A stretch of DNA of 64,000 bases, taken from contig JADJZR010000007.1 of assembly GCA_016715645.1 (NCBI GenBank), forward strand, positions 141,994-205,993, given 5' to 3'. A program made the translations under genes and the position numbers. This document shows positions 7,299 through 16,485 of this stretch, piece after piece (position 1 is the first letter of the stretch; every line of letters begins with the position of its first letter). The DNA is from Elusimicrobiota bacterium (GTDB taxonomy: Bacteria; Elusimicrobiota; Elusimicrobia; FEN-1173). The notes beneath the pieces were generated by a model. It was not told where the DNA came from and ran no database searches. It worked only from the letters and a program-made list of their open reading frames with translations.

Positions 7299-8251
7299 GG
7301 TTTTAACCCCACGTATTCCAGTTCCAGGGGTTCGGGACCAATATTTTCAAAGTAGTAGGCCGTGTCGGGTGGAACCGCCACGTATCCGTATTGGATTTCG
7401 GTTTCGCTTTGGCCCAGGTAAGCCACCCCTTTGCCCCGGCGCGGACGAAAAACCATTTTGGCTTTGTTTTCCCGTAACGTCACCGTCCGCGCCCCCACCG
7501 GCACAAGGAACCCGCCCGACCGGATCGGCTGGGCGTCAGGAACTAAATCCAAGGATCGGTAAAACGTCTGAACGTCCGGATCCGCCTTCAAACTATGTTC
7601 TTGAGGCACCACAACTCGAACCGACACGCCGCGGGTTTTTTTGGGCGTTATTTCACAGGCTTTTAGCAGGGCCACTTCGTCTCGCAAGAGGGCTTCGTTA
7701 AGGCCCCGCTCCCCCGGAGGCGTGTTGTAAAGCAGGTCTAAAATTGTCCGTTCCCGCAGTTCTATAAAAGCGCCTATTGTCTCCCAATAAACCCGACTCT
7801 CACTAGGGGGGCCTTCGCCCCCGGGGCGTTCGCCCCCTTTCACTTCGCGAGGGGTTGCGGTCTTTTCCAAGACCTGGTCGCGCAAGAGTCGGGTTTCGGA
7901 CTGGTAGCGAACCCACTTTTTTTCAACCAGGGCCCGTGCCTCGGGATCCTCGGCCGGCACTTTTCCGAGCGTGGCGGTTCTCTGCATTTTTTGACAAGCG
8001 CCACGCAGGCGCCGAAGGTCCTCTTCCAAAGCAACGGAATTCACCTCGCCACCCGAACTAAACTCTTCATGCAAAACGCGTACTCTTTTTTCGGCGGAGA
8101 CCATCACTTTTTCATAGTCCATGGGCGCCGATCGAATCCGTTCGACCGCCAAACGGCGAACATCCTCCTTTTCAGAAACAAAACTCCCCCGGTCCAGACC
8201 ATACAGGAAGGCCACTATCATCACCAACGAAACCGTAACGAGTGTTTTCAT
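7295..8251 (-). CDS. Unknown exported protein with a cupin-like C-terminal half
   Basis: I do not recognise this 318-residue protein. It begins MKTLVTVSLVMIVAFLYG, a single hydrophobic segment that could be a signal anchor. Charged helices with E/K/R-rich heptad-like stretches follow (residues 25-150). The C-terminal 90 residues (SGGFLVPVGARTVTLREN through YVAVPPDTAYYFENIGPEPLELEYVGL) have the strand pattern of a cupin-like barrel, though the metal-binding histidines are not obvious. The ATG at 8251 overlaps the stop of the lipase gene (TGATG), so the two are co-translated. A GTG one codon upstream is an alternative start. Confidence 0.6.
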   Translation of the reverse strand: MKTLVTVSLVMIVAFLYGLDRGSFVSEKEDVRRLAVERIRSAPMDYEKVMVSAEKRVRVLHEEFSSGGEVNSVALEEDLRRLRGACQKMQRTATLGKVPAEDPEARALVEKKWVRYQSETRLLRDQVLEKTATPREVKGGERPGGEGPPSESRVYWETIGAFIELRERTILDLLYNTPPGERGLNEALLRDEVALLKACEITPKKTRGVSVRVVVPQEHSLKADPDVQTFYRSLDLVPDAQPIRSGGFLVPVGARTVTLRENKAKMVFRPRRGKGVAYLGQSETEIQYGYVAVPPDTAYYFENIGPEPLELEYVGLKP

Positions 8252-8925
8252 CACCGCCTCGCTTTTTTAAGGGCTTTTTCAACAGAGGGCAAGAGAGTGC
8301 GCGCCACTCGGTCGTAGCCTTGTTCGTTCGGGTGAATTCCGTCCGGCAGGTTCAAAGCCGGGTTGCCCGCCACCCCCTCCAACAGAAACGGCACCAACAA
8401 CGCCCCGCGCCGGTCCGCCACCCGTTTAAACATTTTACCGTAGTCGGCGGAGTAAAACAGCCCGAAGTTGGGAAACGTTTTCATTCCGCACAACACCACA
8501 ACAGCCCCCGCGTCTTGGCATCGGCGGACAATCTCGTCGAGGTTCTTCTCGATATCGCTCAGACGTTTGCCCTGGAAGGTGTCGTTGGATCCCAGTCCCA
8601 CAATCACCACATGGGGTTTTTCGGCCAAACTGAAATCCAACCGGGCGAGCCCGTCGAACGTGGTATCGCCCGAATGGCCCGCGTTGGTCACCGCCACGGA
8701 ATAGCCCTTTTCTTTTAATAACCGTTCCAAAACCGCGGGGTACCCGTCCCGGTCGGGATCCACCAAATCTTTCCCCGCCGTCAAACTGTCCCCAAACGCC
8801 AAAACACGCATCGCCGCTCCCGGGGTTGTCGGCACAGACCTCACGGACGGATCACTTTTTTCACAAGCCCCCAAGAACAATACCCCCACGACGGCAAAAA
8901 GGGGACGAATGTCTTCCCTATTCAT
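8251..8925 (-). CDS. SGNH/GDSL hydrolase, TesA-like lipoprotein
   Basis: This is an esterase or lysophospholipase of the SGNH group. Block I is LAFGDSLTAG with the nucleophile serine, block II has the glycine in NAGHSGDTT, block III is GLGSND, and block V is DGIHPNEQG with the catalytic aspartate and histidine. The N-terminus MNREDIRPLFAVVGVLFLGAC contains a lipobox-like LGAC, so it is probably a lipoprotein. It overlaps the end of the large permease gene by 8 bp. In E. coli the TesA gene also neighbours an ABC permease of the same type (YbbP), so the pairing is conserved in spirit. Confidence 0.8.
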   Translation of the reverse strand: MNREDIRPLFAVVGVLFLGACEKSDPSVRSVPTTPGAAMRVLAFGDSLTAGKDLVDPDRDGYPAVLERLLKEKGYSVAVTNAGHSGDTTFDGLARLDFSLAEKPHVVIVGLGSNDTFQGKRLSDIEKNLDEIVRRCQDAGAVVVLCGMKTFPNFGLFYSADYGKMFKRVADRRGALLVPFLLEGVAGNPALNLPDGIHPNEQGYDRVARTLLPSVEKALKKARR

Positions 8926-11419
8926 GGCGAAGAGTTTCCATGGGGTGTTGGCCTAAAGAACCCCGTGTGACAATCCACGAAAGCAAAACAATGCTCGCCG
9001 CCGCTATGCCCATAAACGCGCCCGTGAACAGCGGGAATAGATTCAACCGAAGTTCGAACACACGCTGGAGCAGTAACGCGCTGGCCCCGACCCCCAATAC
9101 CGACGCGGCCGCCACGCCCGCGCCGGCGATAATGGCATATTCCGCCAACGCCACCGCCACCACCTGTCCGGGGGACGCACCCAAAGCGCGAAACAGGGCC
9201 GATTCGCGTTTTCGCGACGCCAACGACGCCAACAAACTCGACATCAAAAGCAAAACGCCCGCCGATAACCCGAAATAGCCCAACGCCCGCACAACCGTTC
9301 CCAACCGTTTGAACAAACGGCCCGTCAAGGCCGCCACGTCCGTCAAATCGATGACCGTGACGTTGGGCAAAACCTCGGCCAACCGATTTTGAAGGTCGGG
9401 CAGTCGCTCTTTGGAAACGGCCATTCCCGTCATGAGCGTGTGAGGCACGTTGTCCAAGAGGCCCGGTTGAAAATAAAAATAAAAAAACGGTTGTCGAACC
9501 GACTGGTTGATCGCGCGAAAAGACGAAAGGGTCGCCTCAAACCGGCGGCCCAACACACTAACGGCAATCCGGTCGCCCCGTCGCAGGCCGAACTTTTTTT
9601 TGTACTCATCAAACACCGACACTTGAGGGCCCGTCACGGCGGGGTCCCACAAGGCGGGTCCTTCCACGACGGTGTCCGTGGGCAAAAGGTCGTCGCCAAA
9701 AGTCAAACCAAATTCCCGGGTCAAACGATCGCCCGAACCTTTGCGGTCCCCTCGCCGGTTGATTTGCTGAACCGGCACCCCGTTGACCGTCACCACGCGG
9801 CCCCGAATCAACGGAAACAAGCGGGCTCCCGGATTATTTGTTATCTCGTTAAACTCCGTCCGTTGGCCAGGTTGAATATTAATGAAAAAAGTGTTGGGCG
9901 CATCGGGTGGAAAACTTTGGATCAGTTGGGAAAAAAGATTTTTTTCCATAAGAAAGAGGGTCAACAATACCGTCAGTGAAAGGGCCACCGATAGGACCAC
10001 CGCGTTATTTAAATTGCCGGGCCGCGACAAGCCCCGCGCCGCCAACCGCGGGACCAAACCCTTCAAGGACGAAAAAAGTTTCCGAAACAACGCCATTCCC
10101 ACGCCCACCAAACCGCCCCCCCCGACAACCGTGGCCGCCAGGGCGAGCACGAATTGACCCGCCAAAAGAGACCGACCCGTTTGGGCCCAGACCAACAGAT
10201 AAAAAAGTGTTGCGCCCGCCATTGCCCACACGGCCCCTCGAGCGGACCGTAACCCCGTCGCGGGGATATCGTCGGCCAAAATCCGCGCGGGCGAAAGGTC
10301 TCCCAGCTTGAGCAGAGGCCAGACCGTAAACAAAAGACCCGCCCCGATCCCAACACCGGCAGACCGGGCCAACGCCCCGATCGGAAACGCTGGAACCAAC
10401 CCGCTCGGCAACAGGTCACCGAACAACGCCAACAGGAGCGACGCCAGCAATCGGCTCGCGCCCAACGCCAGCCCCAACCCCGCCAATGACAACAGGCCAA
10501 CCCACCCCAACCACGCCCGATACACATATCGGGTGGGCGCGCCCATGGCAAACATCATGCCCACACTTTTTTCTCCCGCGTTCAGAGCCGCCGAGAGGGC
10601 GGTCGCCGCTCCGATCCCTCCCAGCGTCAACGTCAATAGGGCTAGAAAGTCCAAATACAAAATGGTCCTTTGAATGAATTTGAGAATTCCGGGGTTATCG
10701 GTGGACCAACTCGCCACCTCCGTGGTTTCCGACGACGCCCGGGCCTTGACCTCCGCCAACGCGCCCGCTAAATCCGTTCCCGGCGGCACGTTGAGGTAAA
10801 GCGTGTTGGAAGCCCGACTGCCCGGAGCCATTAATTTTGAATCCCGCAGATCCGCCAGGGAAATAAACACGGTCGGTGAAAGCTCAAAAAAAGAGGTGGG
10901 AACGTCGGTTCGGTCCAACACGGTGTCGGCCACCGTTAAATCCAAGGCGCCGATCCGCAATGTGTCGCCCACGGACAGGGTCCACCCTTTTAGCAACCGG
11001 TCTCCCACCACCACCGATCCGGGTTTCAATACCGACGCGAACGGCCGACCCGATCCCGTTGTGAATTTCCCGTAAAGGGGGTAAGCGTTGCTGACCGCTG
11101 ACAACGTGACTTGACCTGTTTTTTGAGCCCGGCGGTGTTGGGCCATCGATAGAGTATCGATGGAGCGGGCGAACGCGGCCGCCGGCCACCGGCGGCGGGC
11201 CCACACTTCCACATCGTCCAACACCACGTCACTGCCCTTCACGGTGATGTCGGCGGACCACAACTCTTTGGCCTGGGCTGTGACAGTTTTTTTGACCACC
11301 CCCGACACTCCCGCCAACGCCATTAAACTGGCCGTCCCCACCGCGATGGACAACGAAAAAAGACCGGCGTAAAGGGGCCGGTACCGAATTTCTCGAACCG
11401 CGAAACCAAGGGGAGTCAT
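8918..11419 (-). CDS. Large FtsX-family ABC transporter permease, YbbP-like
   Basis: The 833-residue membrane protein has the layout of FtsX/MacB-type double permeases. There is an N-terminal membrane segment (LYAGLFSLSIAVGTASLMAL), a large periplasmic domain (residues 40-250) and several membrane segments between about 255 and 460 (FLALLTLTLGGIGAATALSAAL and others). A second periplasmic domain and a last group of membrane segments near the C-terminus follow (FGLSAGVLLLMSSLLASLASRK). Length and topology fit YbbP. The partner ATPase (YbbA/LolD type) would normally be next door, but none is found up- or downstream here. It is coupled to the lipase gene by an 8-bp overlap, so the pair may export or process a lipid. 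Confidence 0.75.
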   Translation of the reverse strand: MTPLGFAVREIRYRPLYAGLFSLSIAVGTASLMALAGVSGVVKKTVTAQAKELWSADITVKGSDVVLDDVEVWARRRWPAAAFARSIDTLSMAQHRRAQKTGQVTLSAVSNAYPLYGKFTTGSGRPFASVLKPGSVVVGDRLLKGWTLSVGDTLRIGALDLTVADTVLDRTDVPTSFFELSPTVFISLADLRDSKLMAPGSRASNTLYLNVPPGTDLAGALAEVKARASSETTEVASWSTDNPGILKFIQRTILYLDFLALLTLTLGGIGAATALSAALNAGEKSVGMMFAMGAPTRYVYRAWLGWVGLLSLAGLGLALGASRLLASLLLALFGDLLPSGLVPAFPIGALARSAGVGIGAGLLFTVWPLLKLGDLSPARILADDIPATGLRSARGAVWAMAGATLFYLLVWAQTGRSLLAGQFVLALAATVVGGGGLVGVGMALFRKLFSSLKGLVPRLAARGLSRPGNLNNAVVLSVALSLTVLLTLFLMEKNLFSQLIQSFPPDAPNTFFINIQPGQRTEFNEITNNPGARLFPLIRGRVVTVNGVPVQQINRRGDRKGSGDRLTREFGLTFGDDLLPTDTVVEGPALWDPAVTGPQVSVFDEYKKKFGLRRGDRIAVSVLGRRFEATLSSFRAINQSVRQPFFYFYFQPGLLDNVPHTLMTGMAVSKERLPDLQNRLAEVLPNVTVIDLTDVAALTGRLFKRLGTVVRALGYFGLSAGVLLLMSSLLASLASRKRESALFRALGASPGQVVAVALAEYAIIAGAGVAAASVLGVGASALLLQRVFELRLNLFPLFTGAFMGIAAASIVLLSWIVTRGSLGQHPMETLRHE

Positions 11420-11521
11420 AAGGGGTGTGATCGACCCGCTCTAATCATGAACGAAGGCGGGAAAATTCTGTGCCACACACTGTCAAAGGGGACCCCGTAC
11501 CAACCGGAGAATCCCAATTAA

Positions 11522-11725
11522 TTAGAATTTGCCTGCCGGAAATTTAAGATCCAATGACACGGAAACCGTTTTCCCCGGACATCTTAGGTCGTTGACCAGC
11601 CCCCCCCCGGAGGGTAAAGAACCCGTATCATTGACCCAAGATAGCCCCGCACCGGCCGTCACATTGGACGTCCACGTTCCTTGGCCAAAAGACTGAAGCC
11701 GACGGAAGAGTCGTGGCATGGTCAT
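11522..11725 (-). CDS. Short possible beta-barrel remnant, 67 residues
   Basis: The frame starts with an ATG overlapping the stop of the DUF481 gene (TGATG). It has barrel-like alternation (TWTSNVTAGAGLSWVNDTG, KTVSVSLDLKFPAGKF) and ends in an aromatic residue as outer-membrane strands do. It has no signal peptide. It may be the C-terminal piece of a second barrel gene that has otherwise been lost, or a short extension reached by frameshift. Between it and the permease, 11420-11521 shows nothing clear. Confidence 0.35.
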   Translation of the reverse strand: MTMPRLFRRLQSFGQGTWTSNVTAGAGLSWVNDTGSLPSGGGLVNDLRCPGKTVSVSLDLKFPAGKF

Positions 11726-12444
11726 CAGTAGTTGATCAGGAGCGACAGAAGAGTGAGGCTGTCGTCCCGTTTAAACCCGGCGGGGGGTTCGTGAACATGC
11801 TTCCAGATGTAAGAGACCTTCAGGGCCATCCGGGTGGACAGGGAGGCTTTGAGGGCGGTCTCGGTGTTAACGCGATACCCGTTGGGATTGTCAAAGTTGT
11901 GCAAATATTCACCGTCCTGGAAAAACGAGGATGTCTTTGAAATCCCCCGCACATATTTGGCATACAAACGACCGGAAACAAAATCGTTACGGGGCGCTTT
12001 GACGAGTTGTTCGTTGATGTAACCGCCGCCGATTTCTCCGAACAGGTCGTCCGCCGCGGTTTTGAGCAGTCCGCGTCCCACACCCACCGAAGCGTCGTAG
12101 CGGTGGTTGTACCCCGCGAATCGGTTGGATTCCCATTGGGCCCGCTCAAACAGGTAATTTCGGCCTGACAATTTCCACTCCGCCTTTTCACCGGCGTCGT
12201 ACCGTTCCGACGTGCGTTGATTGTCGCTTTCCACGTTGAGCGCGTGGGCCCACAACTCCAGGGCCTTTTTGTCTTTACTCCAGTTAAACTTCTCGCCGGC
12301 GCCCACCGTGCGGGATTGGCTGTTGCCCCGTGCAGACAAAAAGGTGAGTTGTGTCTCATTCTCCCAATTCTTGGCCGGCTCCTCCGCCGATACCAACGAA
12401 CAAGTTGCCACTGCAACCGCTGTCAAAAAAAGGGATCGTTTCAT
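11725..12444 (-). CDS. DUF481 (YdiY-like) outer-membrane beta-barrel protein
   Basis: This is a 239-residue exported protein. The signal peptide MKRSLFLTAVAVATCSLVSA is followed by alternating amphipathic strands typical of an outer-membrane barrel: NETQLTFLSARGNSQSRTVGAG, YLFERAQWESNRFAGYNHRY, VGVGRGLLKTAADDLFGEIGGG. The terminal strand ends LLSLLINY, an aromatic last residue as barrel assembly needs. DUF481 members in enterobacteria are induced by salt or acid stress, but their substrate is unknown. It is 9 bp downstream of the OmpA-like gene, in the same operon as MscL, so an envelope or osmotic-stress role fits the context. Confidence 0.8.
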   Translation of the reverse strand: MKRSLFLTAVAVATCSLVSAEEPAKNWENETQLTFLSARGNSQSRTVGAGEKFNWSKDKKALELWAHALNVESDNQRTSERYDAGEKAEWKLSGRNYLFERAQWESNRFAGYNHRYDASVGVGRGLLKTAADDLFGEIGGGYINEQLVKAPRNDFVSGRLYAKYVRGISKTSSFFQDGEYLHNFDNPNGYRVNTETALKASLSTRMALKVSYIWKHVHEPPAGFKRDDSLTLLSLLINY

Positions 12445-12453
12445 GGGGCTTTC

Positions 12454-13518
12454 CTATTGTTTCTTGGTTGCTGAAAGAGTGGCCACAGCCCGACGGTTGG
12501 CGGCGCGCCCTTCCGGTGTGGCGTTATCAGCTACCGGCGATTCGATTCCGTAACCGACCGCGGTCACCCGTTCGGGCGCGATGCCGAATCGATCCACCAA
12601 AGTCTTGCGAATTGATTGGGCCCGTTTCAACGAAAGAGCCTTGTTCTTTGCGGGCGAACCCACGTTGTCTGTGTAACCCGCAATTTCCACCGTGGTCTCA
12701 GGATAGCGTTTCATAAAGTCGGCCGCTTTTTTTAATTGCGGATCAAATTCGGGACCAAGGTCCGTTTTGCCGGTAACAAATTTCACGTCCAACGTCATCG
12801 AAACTTTCTGAGTGGAACACCCGGCATGGTCCACCAAGATTCCCGCGGGTGTGTTGGGGCACTGGTCCAAAGCATCGATCACACCGTCCTCATCGCTGTC
12901 CACTAACATCGCAACGGCCACCGGGACCAGTTCCTGTTTTTCAGGGGCCGGGGATCCACCCCAAAATAAGTTCGCCATAAGGCCCAGCGTGTAGGCAGTC
13001 GCTTCCGTCCGATTCTCGCTGGACTGGTTCAACACGTAATGCAGCCGCGCCAAAGCCCCCACGCTGGCCCAGTCAGCGATGAAATATTCGCCGCCCAGCC
13101 CCCCCTGGGCTGCAAAAGCGGTTTGTGACTTTTCCTCGCCTGTCGGGTCCAAGCCGCTCACTTCGGCGGCGCCAACGCTCAACAGGGCCACCGGAACCAG
13201 CCGACTGTCCGGCCGAAACGAATGCCACACTCCCACCGTGACTGGCTCCAAGCGGATTCGGTTCGCCGAAGAATCGTCCTTGACCTTCAACTGGATCGAA
13301 TCGTAACCCACTACGAGCTCGTTTCGTTTGCTGAGACCCAAACGAAGCCAGAGGGAGTGGAACAAATCCCCATTGGTCTCACGTTTATCGTCTTTGCGAG
13401 CAATGAGATCACCCCATCCGCCAGCCCCGCCCACACCGATGCGACCCGTGGCATCACCGGCGACCGCCATTGTTGTCAACGCGACTAAAAATATCCCACC
13501 GAGAATTTTACGTTTCAT
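12454..13518 (-). CDS. OmpA-family protein with barrel-like N-terminus and calcium-type linker
   Basis: The 354-residue protein has a signal peptide (MKRKILGGIFLVALTTMAVA). A region of about 170 residues with beta-barrel alternation follows, then a thrombospondin-3-like linker (DSDEDGVIDALDQCPNTPAG) near residue 210. The C-terminal OmpA domain has the peptidoglycan-binding pattern VEIAGYTDNVGS, ALSLKRAQSIRKTL and NRRA near the end. The OmpA domain anchors the outer membrane to the cell wall. It is transcribed with mscL upstream and the DUF481 barrel downstream. Confidence 0.88.
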   Translation of the reverse strand: MKRKILGGIFLVALTTMAVAGDATGRIGVGGAGGWGDLIARKDDKRETNGDLFHSLWLRLGLSKRNELVVGYDSIQLKVKDDSSANRIRLEPVTVGVWHSFRPDSRLVPVALLSVGAAEVSGLDPTGEEKSQTAFAAQGGLGGEYFIADWASVGALARLHYVLNQSSENRTEATAYTLGLMANLFWGGSPAPEKQELVPVAVAMLVDSDEDGVIDALDQCPNTPAGILVDHAGCSTQKVSMTLDVKFVTGKTDLGPEFDPQLKKAADFMKRYPETTVEIAGYTDNVGSPAKNKALSLKRAQSIRKTLVDRFGIAPERVTAVGYGIESPVADNATPEGRAANRRAVATLSATKKQ

Positions 13519-13530
13519 ACCCTATTCACC

Positions 13531-13878
13531 CTATTTGTTGGAGTCAGCGATGGTGACGACGTTTGTCCGCGCCACGTTGTTCATCACTTTAATGGCCATA
13601 AAAATGGCGAACGCAATGATGATAAAATCGAGGACCGTGTTAATGAACGCCCCGTAGCGCAAGGTCACCGCCGGGCCCCCGTCCACGGGAGCGGTCAACG
13701 CCAGCGCCTTGTCCTTGATGTCCACGCCGCCCGTTAAAGCGCCCACCACCGGCATCACCATGTCGTTGACCAACGACGTGACAATTTTACCAAACGCGCC
13801 GCCAATCACAACCCCCACCGCCATGTCCACCACGTTCCCCCGCATGGCGAATTGTTTAAATTCACTGAGGACACTCAT
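13531..13878 (-). CDS. mscL: Large-conductance mechanosensitive channel MscL
   Basis: This is a 115-residue pentameric channel subunit that opens under membrane tension during osmotic downshock. The N-terminal helix MSVLSEFKQFAMRGNVVDMAVGV leads into the pore-lining segment with the G-x3-G pattern VVIGGAFGKIVTSLVNDMVMP. A periplasmic loop and the second membrane helix (FINTVLDFIIIAFAIFMAIKVM) follow. Length is slightly shorter than the E. coli protein. It sits between the GH57 branching enzyme and the OmpA-like protein, which suggests a link to osmotic handling of glycogen-type carbohydrate; the link is inferred. Confidence 0.93.
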   Translation of the reverse strand: MSVLSEFKQFAMRGNVVDMAVGVVIGGAFGKIVTSLVNDMVMPVVGALTGGVDIKDKALALTAPVDGGPAVTLRYGAFINTVLDFIIIAFAIFMAIKVMNNVARTNVVTIADSNK

Positions 13879-13902
13879 GGGACACCCCTGTGTTTGAGAT
13901 TT

Positions 13903-15501
13903 TTACGAAGCGCTTTGGTAAGCGCGGTAGTCGATTTGGGGAAACAGGTTGTCGATGGATTCCAGGTGAGACAAAAAGCCTTCGTCCAGACGGATCTCTT
14001 GAACGCGATGGAACAAGTCCAGGAAACGCCCCACGTGGTCCCGGGTACGTTTTTCGGAATATTGCCGAGCGGTCCCCACGGTCATCAGAAAAGCCCAGTC
14101 CGACGATTGGGCCAACAAGAGCTCCCGAGCCGCTTGGTTGAGATAACGCCGCAACACCCCCTCCGCGTTGGGATGAACGTTAGCCAAATGAATCATCCGC
14201 TCCGAGGCGATGTGCAGGTGGGGATACACCCAATCGTTGGAGGCGTTGAGCCACACTTCGTGATAGCCTTTGTCGCCCCAGCTGGAGGGTTCGGGTTCGG
14301 CGATTTGGTGTTCGGGAAACTTTTGCAAATAGTCCACGGCGTGGATGGTTTTGACGGCGGATTGGTCGAAATGCATTTTGCGCAACAAAGAATCCAAAAA
14401 GTCCGGCCCCTCAAACCACCAATGACCGAACAGTTCCGCGTCGTACACCGATGTCACCAGCGGGGGACGGTTCATGACATTTTTTAAATATTCCACTTGC
14501 CGCTCACGGTTGAACAAAAAGTTTCCCGCGTGGCTGGCCGCCGTGGCTCGAGCCCGGGACGGCACATAGGGTTCCTTGTCGGCCAAAGCCACCCGGCCGG
14601 TCACGCGGTAATACTTGATCCCCGTGTTTCGCCGCACACCGTCGTCGTGCAAATAGGGACGAATGTAGTTGTAGTCCAAGTCGTAACCGATGTCGCGGTA
14701 AAATTCCCGATAGTTGAAATCGCCGGGATACCCCTGTTCGGCGGACCACACCTGGTGGGCCGTTTCCATGTCCCGCCCAAAAAAAGCGACACCGCCCGGA
14801 GAATACAACGGCGCGAACACGCCGTAACGCGGCCGCGGTTTGGAAAATAGAATTCCGTGGGAATCTAAGAACGAAAACCGGATGCCGTTCTCTTTTAAAA
14901 TGGTGTCCACGCCGGGTGCGTAGGCGCATTCGGGCAACCAAATGCCCCGGGGCGGGCGGCCGAAATGGCGTTGATAATCCTGGACCGCAATGCGCACCTG
15001 GGCCCGCCGGGATTCTTCGTGAATCATGAGCGGCAAGTAACCGTGCGTGGCCCCACACGTGATGATTTCCAGCAAACCGTAATCTTGAAGGGCTTTAAAC
15101 CGGGTCAGCAAGCGCCCGCCGCACGCGTCCACGATTTCTTTGACCCGCCGGAACTTGCCCAAATACATGGCGGCCGTTTCTTGAAACGCCGCGGGCAGAG
15201 ACCGGGTGCGGACCACCTCTTTTTCAGCCAGTTCCAATAGTTTTTCCAGTTTCGCGCGGTAACGGGTCATCAACAGATCGTCCGACAACATGTTGCACAA
15301 GGGCGGCGTCAGGGACATGCTGAGCCGGAACGGAATTTTTTCGGACGCCAATCGTTCCAGGATGTCCAGGATGGGAACGTACGTTTCCGTGATCGCTTCG
15401 TAAAACCAATCTTCTTCCAAAAAGTCGGGATATTCCGGATGTCGAACGTACGGCAGGTGCGCGTGGAGAACGAGGTTAAGGTAACCTTGAGGGTCGGACA
15501 C
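13903..15501 (-). CDS. GH57 1,4-alpha-glucan branching enzyme (DUF1957)
   Basis: The 532-residue enzyme should form alpha-1,6 branches in glycogen-like polymers. Family GH57 landmarks are present: LHAHLPYVRHPE at the N-terminus (region 1), TCGATHGYLPL (region 2), IWLPECAY with the nucleophile glutamate (region 3, near residue 205) and YDAELFGHWWFEGP with the acid/base aspartate (region 4, near residue 350). The DUF1957 C-terminal helical domain follows. The start is GTG and shares a base with the stop of the DUF4912 gene. The neighbouring DUF4912 protein is a frequent partner of this enzyme. Confidence 0.9.
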   Translation of the reverse strand: MSDPQGYLNLVLHAHLPYVRHPEYPDFLEEDWFYEAITETYVPILDILERLASEKIPFRLSMSLTPPLCNMLSDDLLMTRYRAKLEKLLELAEKEVVRTRSLPAAFQETAAMYLGKFRRVKEIVDACGGRLLTRFKALQDYGLLEIITCGATHGYLPLMIHEESRRAQVRIAVQDYQRHFGRPPRGIWLPECAYAPGVDTILKENGIRFSFLDSHGILFSKPRPRYGVFAPLYSPGGVAFFGRDMETAHQVWSAEQGYPGDFNYREFYRDIGYDLDYNYIRPYLHDDGVRRNTGIKYYRVTGRVALADKEPYVPSRARATAASHAGNFLFNRERQVEYLKNVMNRPPLVTSVYDAELFGHWWFEGPDFLDSLLRKMHFDQSAVKTIHAVDYLQKFPEHQIAEPEPSSWGDKGYHEVWLNASNDWVYPHLHIASERMIHLANVHPNAEGVLRRYLNQAARELLLAQSSDWAFLMTVGTARQYSEKRTRDHVGRFLDLFHRVQEIRLDEGFLSHLESIDNLFPQIDYRAYQSAS

Positions 15502-16364
15502 TATTCGCTCTTGTGGGACCGGCGCGTCACCCGAAACTCGATGGACCGCGATAAGTCACCGTCGCGGTGGGTGGCGTGAATCGGAAACACCTGTTCCCCG
15601 TCGGGAAGGGAAAAGCGAAACGAAAAAGTGCCATCGGGGTTCAACGCCACCGGATGGCCTTGAAACGTTAAGGACGCGTCGGGCTCTGTTGCGCCATACA
15701 CAATCACTTCCGTGTCGGCCACCAGCCAAAACCCTTTTTCTTTCTTTAACGACGGCATCCGGCCCCAACTGGCGCCACCCGGCGATGTGGGGATCAACGA
15801 GGCCGATGAAACGTTGCGAAGCAGTTCCCAACGCTGAGCCAAAATCTTGACCACGTCCAACGACCCGGCCCCCAGCCGACCGCCGCCGGAGAGCTCAAAC
15901 AACCGTTCCCAATCGGCCTGCAAAACGCCCCACCGTTCGTCGGTGATGTCCGACACCTGGCCGGCCGGCAAGCGGATCCGGTTGGAAATGGCCAGCAACA
16001 CAAACCGACCGTCGGGCAGAACCAACCCCAGCTCCGCGTGCCAGTCCCCGTCGGGTTCCGGCGAGTGCACATACCAATTGCGGGCGTCCACCCGAACGTC
16101 CACATCGAAAAACCCGGATTTGCCCGACCGGCTGGAATGGACTCGAAGAACCGATCGGCCCTGTTTTAACATGTCGCCAAACTGTTTGCGGGCTTCGTCC
16201 CAGGTGTAGGGAGCCACTTCCCAATAAGCGTGGATCCAGCGAGGGTCGCGCGGAAGAATAACCAAACGGGTCACGCCATACTCTTTAGGCAACGGACCGG
16301 CGCTGGCCGGAGAAACCGGCCGCGGAGCGGAACCTGAGGAAGGCGCGTTGACGTGGGACGTCAT
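15501..16364 (-). CDS. DUF4912 protein
   Basis: The 287-residue protein matches the DUF4912 pattern: YGVTRLVILPRDPRWIHAYWEV near residue 30, then VRVHSSRSGKSGFFDVDVR, WYVHSPEPDGDWHAELGLVLPDGRFVLLAISN and a C-terminal beta-rich region. The conserved W-H-AYWE and W-Y-V-H motifs suggest a carbohydrate- or glycan-binding fold; no catalytic role is known. It is the first gene of an operon with the GH57 branching enzyme and mscL, with a good promoter about 90 bp upstream. By association it probably helps alpha-glucan handling. Confidence 0.82.
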   Translation of the reverse strand: MTSHVNAPSSGSAPRPVSPASAGPLPKEYGVTRLVILPRDPRWIHAYWEVAPYTWDEARKQFGDMLKQGRSVLRVHSSRSGKSGFFDVDVRVDARNWYVHSPEPDGDWHAELGLVLPDGRFVLLAISNRIRLPAGQVSDITDERWGVLQADWERLFELSGGGRLGAGSLDVVKILAQRWELLRNVSSASLIPTSPGGASWGRMPSLKKEKGFWLVADTEVIVYGATEPDASLTFQGHPVALNPDGTFSFRFSLPDGEQVFPIHATHRDGDLSRSIEFRVTRRSHKSE

Positions 16365-16449
16365 CTTGAAACGGGTGCGATCCTTTGTAAATCCTGTTGT
16401 GTGTTACGACTGTCGCCGCGTTGGCCGGCGGCCGATACTTCTTGGCGAT

Positions 16450-16477
16450 AATCTAGCAAATACGAAAGGAATTGCAA
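16450..16477 (-). promoter_or_regulatory. Promoter for the DUF4912-GH57-mscL operon
   Basis: On the minus strand TTGCAA (16472-16477) is followed after 16 bp by TAGATT (16450-16455). The first gene starts at 16364. The boxes match the sigma-70 consensus at 4 or 5 of 6 positions each. Confidence 0.5.
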
Positions 16478-16485
16478 GAAAAATT

